Positions 8,118 through 16,781 of a stretch of 64,000 bases of DNA are shown here, in pieces. The notes under the pieces were generated by a model, which was not told where the DNA came from, did not search any database, and worked only from the letters and a program-made list of their open reading frames with translations. Source of the stretch: Komagataeibacter xylinus (lineage in GTDB: Bacteria; Pseudomonadota; Alphaproteobacteria; Acetobacterales; Acetobacteraceae); the NCBI RefSeq assembly GCF_004302915.1, contig NZ_QQBI01000011.1, positions 1 through 64,000 of the forward strand. Direction: 5' to 3'. Numbering within the stretch: the stretch's first letter is position 1; each line of letters starts with the position of its first letter. Both the position numbers and the translations under genes were made by a program.

Positions 8118-8254
8118 GATGAACTCCCAATGTAGAGACAGGGAAATTCTAGGACGACTATCATAATTGTACAAGAATAAATGACACGATTATGAGCGAA
8201 ATAGAAAAATAAAACAGAAATAAAAATTCAAAATCCAAAAGCATGACCTCGGCC

Positions 8255-8443
8255 CCTGCCGGGTCTCTGACCTGGTTTTTGCGGTCTGAAGCGGTCGTCG
8301 TCGGGCGCAACCCCCAGGCCTGCGGTCGGGACGGCACCGTGAAGCCGCATGCGCGGCTTCCGCACCACTGCCGCCCCGAGGGGTTGCGCCCACCGCCTGA
8401 GGCCCGCTTCCGCGCGACCGCACCAGGTCAGAGATCCGGCAGG
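8255..8443. repeat. Structured element B: long branched inverted repeat upstream of ssb
   Basis: A nested set of complementary arms: 8255-8276 with 8422-8443 (22 positions, all pairing if one G-T is allowed); 8281-8286 with 8416-8421 (GCGGTC/GACCGC); 8288-8294 with 8404-8410 (GAAGCGG/CCGCTTC); 8303-8314 with 8380-8391 (GGGCGCAACCCC and its complement, 12 of 12); and an apical GAAGCCGC/GCGGCTTC at 8341-8348/8353-8360 with a four-base loop. It ends 38 bases before the ssb start and is preceded by an AT-rich run (8160-8240). Too large for a terminator. Confidence 0.85.
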
Positions 8444-8481
8444 CGCCGGAGACGACCAGGAAGGAAAAAAGGAACAAGACC

Positions 8482-8952
8482 ATGAGCCAGTCAGTCAATC
8501 GCGCCATCATCATCGGTCACCTGGGCAGGGATCCGGATCTTGCCGCACGCAGGGAAGGGGAGGGCAAAATCGCATCCTTCGGCGTGGCGACAAGCGAAAC
8601 CTGGACCGATCGCGCTAGCGGTGAGCGCCGGGAAAAAACCCAGTGGCACCGTGTCGTCTCTTTCAACGATCACCTTTCAGCCGTGATCGAACGTCGGTGC
8701 CAGAAGGGAACGCTGGTCTATGTCGAAGGTCATCTCGAGACACGCAAATGGACCGATCAGCAGGGACAGGATCGTTATGTGACCGAGATCATCATTGATC
8801 GGTTTGATGGAAACCTGAAGGTGCTGGCCAATGGTCGAAGCACGGGCGATGGACGTTTTGATGAAGATCGCCCGTCGCGGAGTACTGCACAGCGCCCGGC
8901 CCCTGCCACAACTTCCAGCGCGCAGGACGTGGATGACGAAATCCCGTTTTAG
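8482..8952 (+). CDS. ssb: Single-stranded DNA-binding protein
   Basis: SSB of 156 residues. The OB-fold (about 1-112) begins SVNRAIIIGHLGRDPD and includes WHRVVSFN and VYVEGHLETRKWTDQQGQ. A short Pro/Ser/Thr-rich linker leads to the conserved acidic tip DDEIPF, which recruits replication and repair partners. Plasmid-borne SSBs coat the entering transfer strand and dampen the SOS response. ATG 8482 follows an aaggaac-type site. The long structured element B immediately upstream is likely to govern its expression. Confidence 0.95.
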   Translation: MSQSVNRAIIIGHLGRDPDLAARREGEGKIASFGVATSETWTDRASGERREKTQWHRVVSFNDHLSAVIERRCQKGTLVYVEGHLETRKWTDQQGQDRYVTEIIIDRFDGNLKVLANGRSTGDGRFDEDRPSRSTAQRPAPATTSSAQDVDDEIPF

Positions 8953-8965
8953 GTCGTTCGGTGTT

Positions 8966-8985
8966 CCGGGTCGTCAGCGACCCGG
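8966..8985 (+). terminator. Hairpin after ssb
   Basis: Perfect 8-base stem CCGGGTCG (8966-8973)/CGACCCGG (8978-8985) with loop TCAG, 14 bases after the ssb stop. There is no T-run, so it may be a Rho-assisted end or an mRNA stabiliser. Confidence 0.55.
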
Positions 8986-9532
8986 AGCATTGTGCCTGTT
9001 CAGGGAGAAGAAAAAGCGGTTTCTGCTGCGCCAGTTCCCGTCATGAATACTTGTGAGGCCTGTCCGACCTGATGGCGTGGGCGATCGGGAAAGCCTATCG
9101 GCCGATATTGGAACGCCGGTCGTCCGTCCACATCGGGGATGAACTGTGTCTCTCCTGTTTCTCCATCAACCTTTAAGCGGGTTCGTGAACCTTATTTTTT
9201 CGTCAGTCGCATGATGTGGGCGCAGACGGGATCCTCCACAGGGAGTATCTGGCGCCGTGAATGCCCGTTCGTCCATAGTCCCGGTAATGCGTGTGCAGTG
9301 GCGCTGGCACGTGCCGTTTGCTGCCGCGCGTAAACTGCGGCCATTCGTGCGTCCTGTATTCTTTTGCAGTTCACGCAGAATAAAAACCCTCAACGCGGAT
9401 CAGCAGGACGCAATATCTCGACGGACCATACAGGGGTCGTCGTGTGTTTCCGCGCGATCATCTCAAATACTCATCGTAAATGCCGGAGCGGTCTGAAACA
9501 CAACCCATGCTGTTTGTGAAGGAGTGTCTTTC
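8986..9532. other. Intergenic stretch without a convincing gene
   Basis: About 550 bases. The only frame with some coding character is ATG 9072 to TAA 9176 on the + strand (34 residues, MAWAIGKAYRPILERRSS at its start), preceded by a tiny frame rich in cysteine; neither has a ribosome binding site. Frames on the opposite strand at 9166-9393 look like background. The last 60 bases lead to the Toprim gene with an aaggag site. Confidence 0.4.
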
Positions 9533-10729
9533 ATGGCTTACACGTCTTCCCCAGAGGCACAGCAAAGAGAACTTGATGAGCTTCGCAATGCCGTAAACTG
9601 CGCCGTTGTGCTGGAGAAAGCCGGGTTCCGGCTGGATCGGCAGGCCACCGCGCAGCGTTCCGCCCGTAACCTAAAATTTCGCCGTGACAGTGAGGCCATT
9701 ATTGTCAATCACGATGGCAAGGGCTGGTGGGACCCCAAGGGCGACGGCAAGGGCGATGTCTTCAAGCTTGTCCAGTATCTCGATCCCTCGAAGAACCTCG
9801 GTCATGTCAGGCAGGAACTTCGCGCCCTGATCGGCAGGAGCCCGACGCTCGAAGTTGTCGAGCGTACGAAGGGAGCCGCTGACAGACCGCGGCGCGATCC
9901 CGCTGAACTGTGGAACCGTCGCGCCGCACCCGGGCAGGGGACGGCTGCATGGTGCTATCTGACGGAGATCCGTGGGTTGCCCGAGCATATTGTCGCGATT
10001 GCTGGACAGCAGGGGGCGCTGAAGGAAGGCCCGCACGGAACCGCCTGGTTCGGCCACCGGGATGCGGACGGGCAGTTCACCGGCATGGAAATGCGGGGGC
10101 CGGATTACAAGGGGTTTTCGACGGGCGGGGTTGGCAAGCGTCTCTTCGGTTTCCGGGCCGACGGGGGAGAAGAACCGGTGACGCGCCTTGTCGTCACCGA
10201 GGCGGCCATTGATGCACTGTCCTTTGCTGCACTTGATCGCTTTCCGAAGGGAACGCTCTATACCTCGACAGGGGGCGGCATGAGCCCAGAGAGCGAAGCG
10301 AACCTGAAACGGGTCATGATGCAGGTCGCCGCCCAGCCTGAAGCGCGACTGGTTGTCGCCGTTGATAACGACATGCAGGGGGATCGTTATGCCGGGAAAT
10401 TCGCTGCGATGGCACAGGACGTCGGTCTCTGGTCAGGACGGATATCTCCGAAGGGGCCGGGAGAGGACTGGAATGCGGTCCTGAGGACCCGCAGGGAAGG
10501 AATGCAGGCAGGTTTCGTTCCTGGTGCGCTCTGCCGCCTGTCCGAAGTCCTGGGTTCGGGGTCGAAAGCGCAGCCGGAGACGGTTTCCCCGTCATGGCTG
10601 GGTCAGGCCGAGGCGCACGGCACGCAGCGGCCGCCGCGGGTTTCGGACGCCTCATTGCCTGCTCCGTCTGAACCTGTCGGGAAGCCTGCCGCACCACGGC
10701 CAGGTTCATCGCCGGGGCTGTCCTTGTGA
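9533..10729 (+). CDS. DUF3991 and Toprim domain protein (plasmid primase-like)
   Basis: Protein of 398 residues. The N-terminal part (about 1-115) contains RNLKFRRDSEAIIVNHDGKGWWDPKGDGKGDVFKLV-type text, a zinc-less CHC2-like recognition module. Then DUF3991 (YLTEIRGLPEHIV) and a Toprim domain with VVTEAAIDALSFAAL (catalytic glutamate) and LVVAVDNDMQGDRYAGKF (DxD). This family is thought to relate to DnaG/TraC primases and could prime the second strand after transfer. An aaggag site precedes ATG 9533. The tail after about 330 is Pro/Ser-rich and probably disordered. Confidence 0.82.
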   Translation: MAYTSSPEAQQRELDELRNAVNCAVVLEKAGFRLDRQATAQRSARNLKFRRDSEAIIVNHDGKGWWDPKGDGKGDVFKLVQYLDPSKNLGHVRQELRALIGRSPTLEVVERTKGAADRPRRDPAELWNRRAAPGQGTAAWCYLTEIRGLPEHIVAIAGQQGALKEGPHGTAWFGHRDADGQFTGMEMRGPDYKGFSTGGVGKRLFGFRADGGEEPVTRLVVTEAAIDALSFAALDRFPKGTLYTSTGGGMSPESEANLKRVMMQVAAQPEARLVVAVDNDMQGDRYAGKFAAMAQDVGLWSGRISPKGPGEDWNAVLRTRREGMQAGFVPGALCRLSEVLGSGSKAQPETVSPSWLGQAEAHGTQRPPRVSDASLPAPSEPVGKPAAPRPGSSPGLSL

Positions 10730-11370
10730 ACCAGCGTAAATCCTTTGGGCTCACCGGGCAGACGGCATCGCGGGCTGCAGGCTTTGTCCGGACATATGCG
10801 GGCCTGAGTGCATGCGCGAATAGCCCTGCCGCCAAGGGCGACGGATATGCGGAAATAGGTGGCGCGTCGATTGCGGGGCAACGCGCGGCCTCGATGGCTC
10901 GAGGCGGTGACTTGGCAGGCCGCATCGCCTCCTTCGCCGACGATCACGGGATGATCGTCATTTACGGCTGGCGTGCCACAGAGGTGGGCGCCGAACGGTC
11001 CTGCGCGCAGGATCATCTCACACAGGAGAAGGTCATGGGATCTGTTTCAGACTATGCAGATCGGGGGATCGCGCGTCTGGCGATGAAGGCAGACCTTTCA
11101 CGGACGTTTACCCGGTCGCCCCTGGCCCAGACCATCTGGAACCGCCATCTGCGCCAGCGCCTGACGTGGGCAGCAAATGATCCCCCGATACCGCAAAGTG
11201 CAGTCCGCCTGTACGAGCGGCCGGGCTGTCCTGTCGGCCTGGTTATCGATGGACGCTGGGAACGCGGGCTTGGGAACTGGGATCTTTCCTATCCGGCGAC
11301 GATCCTGCTCTCGACCGGTAAGATCACCACGACCCCGGGTTGCATGGCGGAAGGGCTGGAAGAGCTATGA
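10726..11370 (+). CDS. Hypothetical protein between Toprim and helicase genes
   Basis: The frame runs 214 residues from GTG 10726, overlapping the Toprim stop. The C-terminal part from ATG 11035 (111 residues, preceded by aggagaagg) is the best supported: MGSVSDYADRGIARLAMKAD, then RLTWAANDPPIPQSAVRLYE and a C-terminal strand. The first 100 residues may be genuine or may be a non-coding spacer. No family recognised. The stop overlaps the helicase start as ATGA, so this gene is coupled to the helicase. Confidence 0.55.
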   Translation: MNQRKSFGLTGQTASRAAGFVRTYAGLSACANSPAAKGDGYAEIGGASIAGQRAASMARGGDLAGRIASFADDHGMIVIYGWRATEVGAERSCAQDHLTQEKVMGSVSDYADRGIARLAMKADLSRTFTRSPLAQTIWNRHLRQRLTWAANDPPIPQSAVRLYERPGCPVGLVIDGRWERGLGNWDLSYPATILLSTGKITTTPGCMAEGLEEL

Positions 11371-13418
11371 CCGGTAATCTTCCCGTTCCGCGTGCGCTTG
11401 CGCCAGTCCTTGATAGCCTGACGCCAGAACAGCGGCGCGCGGCAATGGCACTGGGATATGTTCTGGTTCTGGCAGGGGCAGGCACCGGCAAGACCAAAAC
11501 TCTGACAGCCGGGGTCGCAACCCGCGTCGAACTGCATGGCATGGTTCCTGGCCAGATCCTCTGTGTAACCTTTACTAACAAGGCCGCCCAGGAAATGCGT
11601 AAGCGCATCGGAGACGTTCTTGGGCCGTACTCGGTACCCACATGGCTTGGAACGTTTCATGCCCTGGCTGCCCGACAGCTACGGGCCGAGCCTGAAGTGG
11701 CGCAATTGCGTAGCGGCTTTGACATTCGTGACGCCGAGGACAGTCTCGCCATTGTCCGCCGCCTGATCAGGACTGTCCCGAAGGAAAAGCTTCCCGTGCC
11801 GCAGGAAGGAGCGCCAGGAGATGCGAGACAGATTAAAAAAATGGCCGAGCGGATTGCGCGGCTGAAAGAGGATCTGATCACACCGGTGGCTGCTTTCGCG
11901 CATGTTGAAAGCCTGATCGGCAGGCGACAGTCGGCGAATCTCCATGTGGATCACGAAAGCTGGCGCTTTGTCGTCGGGTTGTATGGTCGTTACCAGGCGA
12001 TCTTGCGCGAGCAGAACGCGGCGGATTTTGGTGATCTGCTGATGTGGCCGATCCTCGCGATGCTGCATGATGCGGCATACCATCGCCGGTGGTCCGCCCG
12101 TTTTACGGCCGTGATGGCGGACGAGTTTCAGGATGTGAACCGCGCCCAGTACCTGTGGCTCACGTTGCTTAGCAGGACGTCTGGTGAACTGTTCTGCGTG
12201 GGTGATGATTCCCAGAGCATCTATTCCTGGCGCGGGGCGAAAGTCGGCTTCCTGCGAAACTTCCCGCATGAGTTTCCTGATGCGAAGATGTTCAAGCTGG
12301 AGGAGAACTTCCGTTCCACCCGCCATATTCTTGATGCGTCGAATGCGGTGATTTCATTTGACCCGTCGCGGATCGAAAAGACACTGTTCACACGTCGGGG
12401 CGAGGGCTTCCCGATCGAGGTGCTGGGGTTCTCCTACGCCACCGAGGAAGCTGCGGCGATCACCCGGGAGATTGGCCGCCGCGCGGCGACCGGCGTCGCC
12501 TGGCATGACATGGCTATCATTTACCGCCAGAACAGGCTCTCCCGAACGCTGGAGGAAGCACTGCTCCACGCTCGCATTCCGTACGAGATCATCGGGGATG
12601 TGGGTTTCTATCAGCGTACTGCCGTCAAGGATGCTCTGGCCCTGCTGACGCTTTGCGCATGGCCTGATGAGCGCAGGTCGGATGAAGCTTTTCGGCGGAT
12701 GGCCAACCGGCTCCCGCGGGGCCTTGGCGCCAGGGGCCCGGGGAAAATCGAGATGGAGGCTTCGGCGGGTGGTCTGTCGCTATGCGCGGCGGCTACACGG
12801 ACCCGGCTGCCCCCGAGATGTGCCGTGGCGCTGCAGGGATTCGTCCAGATCCTCAGACAGATCGGATGTCGGGAAGGGGAAAGCCTTGGGGAGCGCCTTA
12901 CCGGCCTGCTCAAGGCAACAGGGTATCTGGACATGCTGCGGGCTGATGATTCGGATGAAGCGGCAACCCAGCGGGAGAACCTCGCGGAACTGATCGAACT
13001 GGCCCAAGGTTTCCGGCGCGCGGAACACCTGCTGGAGCACGCGGCACTGGCAGGCGGAGCACCTGGCGAAAAAGGTCGTGATCGCGTTCAGCTCATGACC
13101 ATGCACCGGTCGAAAGGACTGGAATTCCGGCACGTCTTTCTTCCTGCGTGGGAAGAGGCGATTTTCCCCGGTGCGATGTCGCGCAATCCCGAAGAGGAGC
13201 GTCGCCTTGCCTATGTGGCGCTGACCCGGGCTATGGAGCAGGCCACGATCACGTTCTGTGATTATCGCCAGGGCGGATCTTCCCGTCCGAGCCGGTTCAT
13301 TGACGAAATTCCACTCGAGAACCGGGTCAGCAGCTGGAATCACGGCAGGAACGAACCACGCCAGTCTGACGGTCGTTGGAGGCAGGTTGATCAGGAACTG
13401 AATGCGCTTGGCTTGTGA
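11367..13418 (+). CDS. UvrD/Rep-family superfamily 1 DNA helicase
   Basis: ATP-dependent 3'-5' DNA helicase of 683 residues. Visible motifs: Q-motif region LTPEQRRAA, Walker A GAGTGKTKT, motif Ia CVTFTNKAAQEMRKRI, GTFHALA, Walker B VMADEFQDVNRAQY, motif III GDDSQSIYSWRGA, motif IV ENFRSTRHIL, motif V MTMHRSKGLEFRHVF and motif VI RRLAYVALTRAM. All catalytic residues are present. It is near the normal UvrD length without an extra nuclease domain. Start ATG 11367 overlaps the upstream stop. It may help unwind or repair incoming plasmid DNA; the pairing with a NERD protein nearby is suggestive. Confidence 0.9.
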   Translation: MTGNLPVPRALAPVLDSLTPEQRRAAMALGYVLVLAGAGTGKTKTLTAGVATRVELHGMVPGQILCVTFTNKAAQEMRKRIGDVLGPYSVPTWLGTFHALAARQLRAEPEVAQLRSGFDIRDAEDSLAIVRRLIRTVPKEKLPVPQEGAPGDARQIKKMAERIARLKEDLITPVAAFAHVESLIGRRQSANLHVDHESWRFVVGLYGRYQAILREQNAADFGDLLMWPILAMLHDAAYHRRWSARFTAVMADEFQDVNRAQYLWLTLLSRTSGELFCVGDDSQSIYSWRGAKVGFLRNFPHEFPDAKMFKLEENFRSTRHILDASNAVISFDPSRIEKTLFTRRGEGFPIEVLGFSYATEEAAAITREIGRRAATGVAWHDMAIIYRQNRLSRTLEEALLHARIPYEIIGDVGFYQRTAVKDALALLTLCAWPDERRSDEAFRRMANRLPRGLGARGPGKIEMEASAGGLSLCAAATRTRLPPRCAVALQGFVQILRQIGCREGESLGERLTGLLKATGYLDMLRADDSDEAATQRENLAELIELAQGFRRAEHLLEHAALAGGAPGEKGRDRVQLMTMHRSKGLEFRHVFLPAWEEAIFPGAMSRNPEEERRLAYVALTRAMEQATITFCDYRQGGSSRPSRFIDEIPLENRVSSWNHGRNEPRQSDGRWRQVDQELNALGL

Positions 13419-13548
13419 ATGCGGACAATGCATGCTCCGGCAGCGGCGACATGCGTTCGCGCGGCCAGGGCATTGCACCAAACAGGCTGGTTCCGTCCGA
13501 CGCTTCGGTCTTAAATTGCTTTTCTTTTGGTCGAAGGACGTCTGCTTT

Positions 13549-13983
13549 ATGGCGAAAAAGCCAGTGCCGCCGATTGAACCCGATGACTGGGATGATGACG
13601 AGGCGGGTTTCCTGCAGCCTCTGGAGCCACCGCCGCCCGTCCGGGACCCGACGGACCTCAGGCTGCATACGCGCCAGCTCGCCGACCTTCTCCGGGCCAG
13701 ATTTCCCGACAGATGGGTCGGTGTGGAAATCGGCACGCTTCCGCTGCGGTGTGAGGACGACCTGTTCTCCGATTTCATCGACCTTGGAGATGGCCTCGGG
13801 GTTCGCCTCGATTATGATCCCGAGGAGCCGGAGCGGGTACTCTGGATCAGCGCCGGCAACCGTGATCATGGCGGCGAGCCGCTCGACTTTCCCCGCGACG
13901 GTGAGGCCTGTGGTGGGCGCATGCTTTCAACCGGGGAAATCGCGGAACTGCTCGATTTTCTCGACAGGGAGGCCGCTTACTGA
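13549..13983 (+). CDS. Hypothetical acidic protein
   Basis: Protein of 144 residues, strongly acidic at the start (PDDWDDDEAGFLQPLEPPPP) with a following LHTRQLADLLRARFPDRWVG helix and a beta-rich C-terminal half (LGVRLDYDPEEPERVLWISA). No domain recognised. ATG 13549 was chosen because the frame upstream looks non-coding; a gaagga site lies 11 bases before. It overlaps the convergent NERD gene by seven bases. Confidence 0.55.
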   Translation: MAKKPVPPIEPDDWDDDEAGFLQPLEPPPPVRDPTDLRLHTRQLADLLRARFPDRWVGVEIGTLPLRCEDDLFSDFIDLGDGLGVRLDYDPEEPERVLWISAGNRDHGGEPLDFPRDGEACGGRMLSTGEIAELLDFLDREAAY

Positions 13984-14582
13984 TGCCCGCTGGCATGGCA
14001 GGCAAGCCCGATGCGCCGCCATGCGTCAATCAGTGTGCCCCGCGGCACGTTGCGCTCAAGATCGTGCAGCAGGGTTTCCAACCCGGAAAGGGAAAGGGTG
14101 CAGGCGACAAGCGCAGGTGACAGGACCGCAGTTCCCGTCATCACGACGTGGCTGAAGACCTGGATGGTCGGGTCCACGAGGCGGGCCAGCGCGTAGACGG
14201 CGCGGCAATGGGCGGCATTCTGCATCACCGGGCTGTAAATTAGTCGGGGTGGGGCGTCGGGCGCCTCGCCCGCGAAACGCTGTCGCCACCGTTCATCTTC
14301 CGGGTGTCCGGTCAGTTCGCCGCCATACCGCTTTGTCTCTACGACATGGATGCCCCTCGGGCTGAGAAACAGGTGGTCAATCTGGGTCGTCCTGCCGCCA
14401 CCTGCCGGCAGCATGGCGTCGTGCAGCACGGCCAGGCCGCTCCGGTCGAGCACATGGGCTACGGCGCTCTCTCCTTTCTCGCCCTGGATGGCGGCGCGAA
14501 AGGACCGCCAGACCTGCGCCTCATGGGCCGTCAGCCGGCACCTGTCGGGAGGCTTCACGCGACGACGTCGAAGTCTTACCAC
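13977..14582 (-). CDS. NERD-domain protein (nuclease-related)
   Basis: Protein of 201 residues. The NERD core is visible: GEKGESAVAHVL, TTQIDHLFLSPRGIHVVETKRYGGEL (D and E-x-K of a PD-(D/E)xK-like site) and a C-terminal SHVVMTGTAVLS stretch. NERD domains are nuclease-like folds often attached to helicases or kinases. Here it stands alone, convergent to the gene after the UvrD-like helicase. GTG 14582 follows a ggggga site. It may act in plasmid DNA processing or defence; this is inference. Confidence 0.78.
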   Translation of the reverse strand: MVRLRRRRVKPPDRCRLTAHEAQVWRSFRAAIQGEKGESAVAHVLDRSGLAVLHDAMLPAGGGRTTQIDHLFLSPRGIHVVETKRYGGELTGHPEDERWRQRFAGEAPDAPPRLIYSPVMQNAAHCRAVYALARLVDPTIQVFSHVVMTGTAVLSPALVACTLSLSGLETLLHDLERNVPRGTLIDAWRRIGLACHASGHQ

Positions 14583-14736
14583 GCAGTTTCCCCCTGTGGT
14601 TCCATGGCCCGATAGCGTGTCCCGTATATCTGTCCGTCATGCGACTGGGGCAGGAAATACTGGGAACCGTCTATGTTCCGGGTGAGGGGCCGGGTACATG
14701 TCTGCAGCGTGGATGCGGATCACCAACAGTGCCCGC

Positions 14737-15150
14737 TTACCCGCCAGCCTGAACGCAGGAGACCGGACAATCGGCGGCAGGCTCGTCCAGGTCCGCAGAG
14801 GATTCAGGATCCCGCCTGAACCCGGTATTCTCGTCCCCCCATTTCTTGAGGGCCATGATGACCGGCTCCAGGGTCCGTCCCCGTGCGGTCAGGCTGTATT
14901 CCACCTTCGGGGGCACCTCGGCGTAGACCGTCCGCAGGACAAACCCGTCCTGCTCCAGTTCGCGGAGCTGCGCCGTCAGCATGCGCTGGGTGATATTGGG
15001 CAGGCGCCTGCGGATTTCGTTAAAGCGTAGGGTTCCCTCAAGCAGGTGGTAGAGGATCACCCCTTTCCATTTCCCGTCGATCAGCTGAAGCGTCGCTTCA
15101 ACGGCACAGCCGGGACTGCAATCAAGTGATTTATGCCGGATACGGGCCAT
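14737..15150 (-). CDS. HxlR-family transcriptional regulator
   Basis: Winged helix-turn-helix regulator of 137 residues. The HxlR signature is clear: CAVEATLQLIDGKWKGVIL, then HLLEGTLRFNEIRRRLPNIT, QRMLTAQLRELEQDGFV and PPKVEYSLTARG. A cysteine near the N-terminus (SLDCSPGC) may sense electrophiles, as in QorR/HypR-type members. It is divergent from the dehydrogenase gene across 100 bases and probably controls it. Start ATG 15150 was chosen to match family length. Confidence 0.9.
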   Translation of the reverse strand: MARIRHKSLDCSPGCAVEATLQLIDGKWKGVILYHLLEGTLRFNEIRRRLPNITQRMLTAQLRELEQDGFVLRTVYAEVPPKVEYSLTARGRTLEPVIMALKKWGDENTGFRRDPESSADLDEPAADCPVSCVQAGG

Positions 15151-15250
15151 GACGGTATCATTTCCGATACTATGGGCGTTAAAAGTGCGTTCTTGTCCGA
15201 ACCCAGCATAATGCTCACTGTTCTCCTTCATCAACACAGGAGCAGACATC

Positions 15251-16270
15251 ATGCGCGCCGTCGGTTACCAGACGCCTCTCCCGATCGACAATCCCGCGTC
15301 CCTTCAGGATATCGATCTGCCGGAGCCTGTTCCTTCAGGGCGGGATCTCCTGGTGGAAATCAGGGCTGTGTCGGTCAATCCGGTCGATACAAAAGTCCGT
15401 CGCAGCGCCACGCCGGACGCGGGTCAATGGCGGATTCTGGGCTGGGACGCCGCCGGGATCGTTGTCGGCACCGGACCTGAAGTGACGGATTTTGCCATCG
15501 GGGATGAGGTTTTCTACGCTGGCGCGCTCGATCGCCCGGGAACCGATGCCGAATTCCACCTGGTCGACGAGCGGATTGTCGGCCGTAAGCCCCGTTCCCT
15601 GAACTGGGCTGAAGCCGCGGCCCTGCCGCTGACAGCGATCACCGCCTGGGAAATGCTGTTCGATCGCCTGGATATCCGTCGGCCAGTCCCTGGCGTGAAG
15701 CCGGCCGTGCTGATTATCGGGGGTGCGGGCGGCGTCAGCTCCATCGCCATCCAGCTGGCCCGGGTCCTGACCGATGTCACGGTCATCGCCACCGCCTCCC
15801 GGCCAGAAACGCGCGATTGGGTAAAATCCCTCGGGGCACATCATGTGGTGGATCACAGCAGGCCTCTTGCCGCGCAGGTCGCGGCCCTTCCGACCGGCGC
15901 TCCCGGCTTCGTCTTTTCCACGACACAGACCGATCGGCATATGCCAGAGATTGTCGCGCTGATCGCGCCCCAGGGGCATTTCGGCCTGATTGATGACCCG
16001 GCCGCGCTCGACGCCCTGCCGCTGAAGAAGAAAAGCCTGTCGCTGCACTGGGAGCTGATGTTCACCCGCCCGCTGTTCGGCACAGCCGATATGGGCAGAC
16101 AGGGCGAGATTCTCAACGAAGTCTCACGCCTCGTGGATGACGGGCGTATTCGCACCACGCTTGGCAGGAACCTCGGCCTGATCACGGCGGCGAACCTGCG
16201 GCAGGCCCATGCCCTGATCGAGAGCGGTCAGGCAAAGGGCAAGATCGTGCTCGAAGGTTTTCCTGGCTGA
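15251..16270 (+). CDS. Zinc-type alcohol dehydrogenase/quinone oxidoreductase-like enzyme
   Basis: Medium-chain dehydrogenase/reductase of 339 residues. GroES-like N-terminal half with VNPVDTKVR and LGWDAAGIVVGTG; Rossmann half with VLIIGGAGGVSSIAIQLAR (dinucleotide binding). The structural-zinc cysteines are lacking, so it belongs to the zinc-free ZADH/QOR branch that reduces quinones or enones with NADPH. It is divergent from an HxlR regulator, a classic arrangement for quinone or electrophile stress. SD aggag precedes ATG 15251. Looks like cargo inside the plasmid region. Confidence 0.88.
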   Translation: MRAVGYQTPLPIDNPASLQDIDLPEPVPSGRDLLVEIRAVSVNPVDTKVRRSATPDAGQWRILGWDAAGIVVGTGPEVTDFAIGDEVFYAGALDRPGTDAEFHLVDERIVGRKPRSLNWAEAAALPLTAITAWEMLFDRLDIRRPVPGVKPAVLIIGGAGGVSSIAIQLARVLTDVTVIATASRPETRDWVKSLGAHHVVDHSRPLAAQVAALPTGAPGFVFSTTQTDRHMPEIVALIAPQGHFGLIDDPAALDALPLKKKSLSLHWELMFTRPLFGTADMGRQGEILNEVSRLVDDGRIRTTLGRNLGLITAANLRQAHALIESGQAKGKIVLEGFPG

Positions 16271-16335
16271 AATGGAAAAGACCATGAAAGCGCTCGTCGA
16301 GACATGGTGTGGAACATGGGCGGAGAACAGGCCTC

Positions 16336-16770
16336 ATGACTGATGAAGAGCATCTGATGACCATGAACCGTACCGGTGGACGGTTCGATCTCAACAGGAT
16401 TGCCGCGGCGTTCCCGGAAACCGCGGATACGATGCTGCTGGATACCTATCTGACCGACAAACCTGAAGCCAGTATCAGGGTGTTCCGGATCTATCGGGAC
16501 GTGCCGCCGCATTATCATACCCAGTGTGATGAAGTCCTCCATGTGCTTTCCGGAGAAGGGACATTCTGGATTGATGATCCGGCTGAGGAAGCGCCGTTTG
16601 TCCCCGGGCACCTGCTGGTCTTTCCGCGGCGTGCGGTGCATGCGGTGCCGCGTATCCTGCGTGATCCTGTCATTTTTCTTGCCATTGACACACCGCGCCG
16701 GGCACCGGATGACGTGGTGTTTGTCGATCCTGCCGAAGGCACGCCTTCCGGTTTCATCAAGAGTATCTGA
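16336..16770 (+). CDS. Cupin-domain protein
   Basis: Protein of 144 residues with a single cupin barrel: motif 1 PPHYHTQCDEVLHVLSGEG (metal-binding His, His, Glu) and motif 2 PGHLLVFPRRAVHAVPR. Metal-dependent small-molecule enzyme or sensor; the substrate cannot be told. ATG 16336 follows ggaga at nine bases; GTG 16309 is an alternative. Together with the dehydrogenase and HxlR regulator it forms a small metabolic cassette. Confidence 0.82.
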   Translation: MTDEEHLMTMNRTGGRFDLNRIAAAFPETADTMLLDTYLTDKPEASIRVFRIYRDVPPHYHTQCDEVLHVLSGEGTFWIDDPAEEAPFVPGHLLVFPRRAVHAVPRILRDPVIFLAIDTPRRAPDDVVFVDPAEGTPSGFIKSI

Positions 16771-16781
16771 AGGAATGTCGC

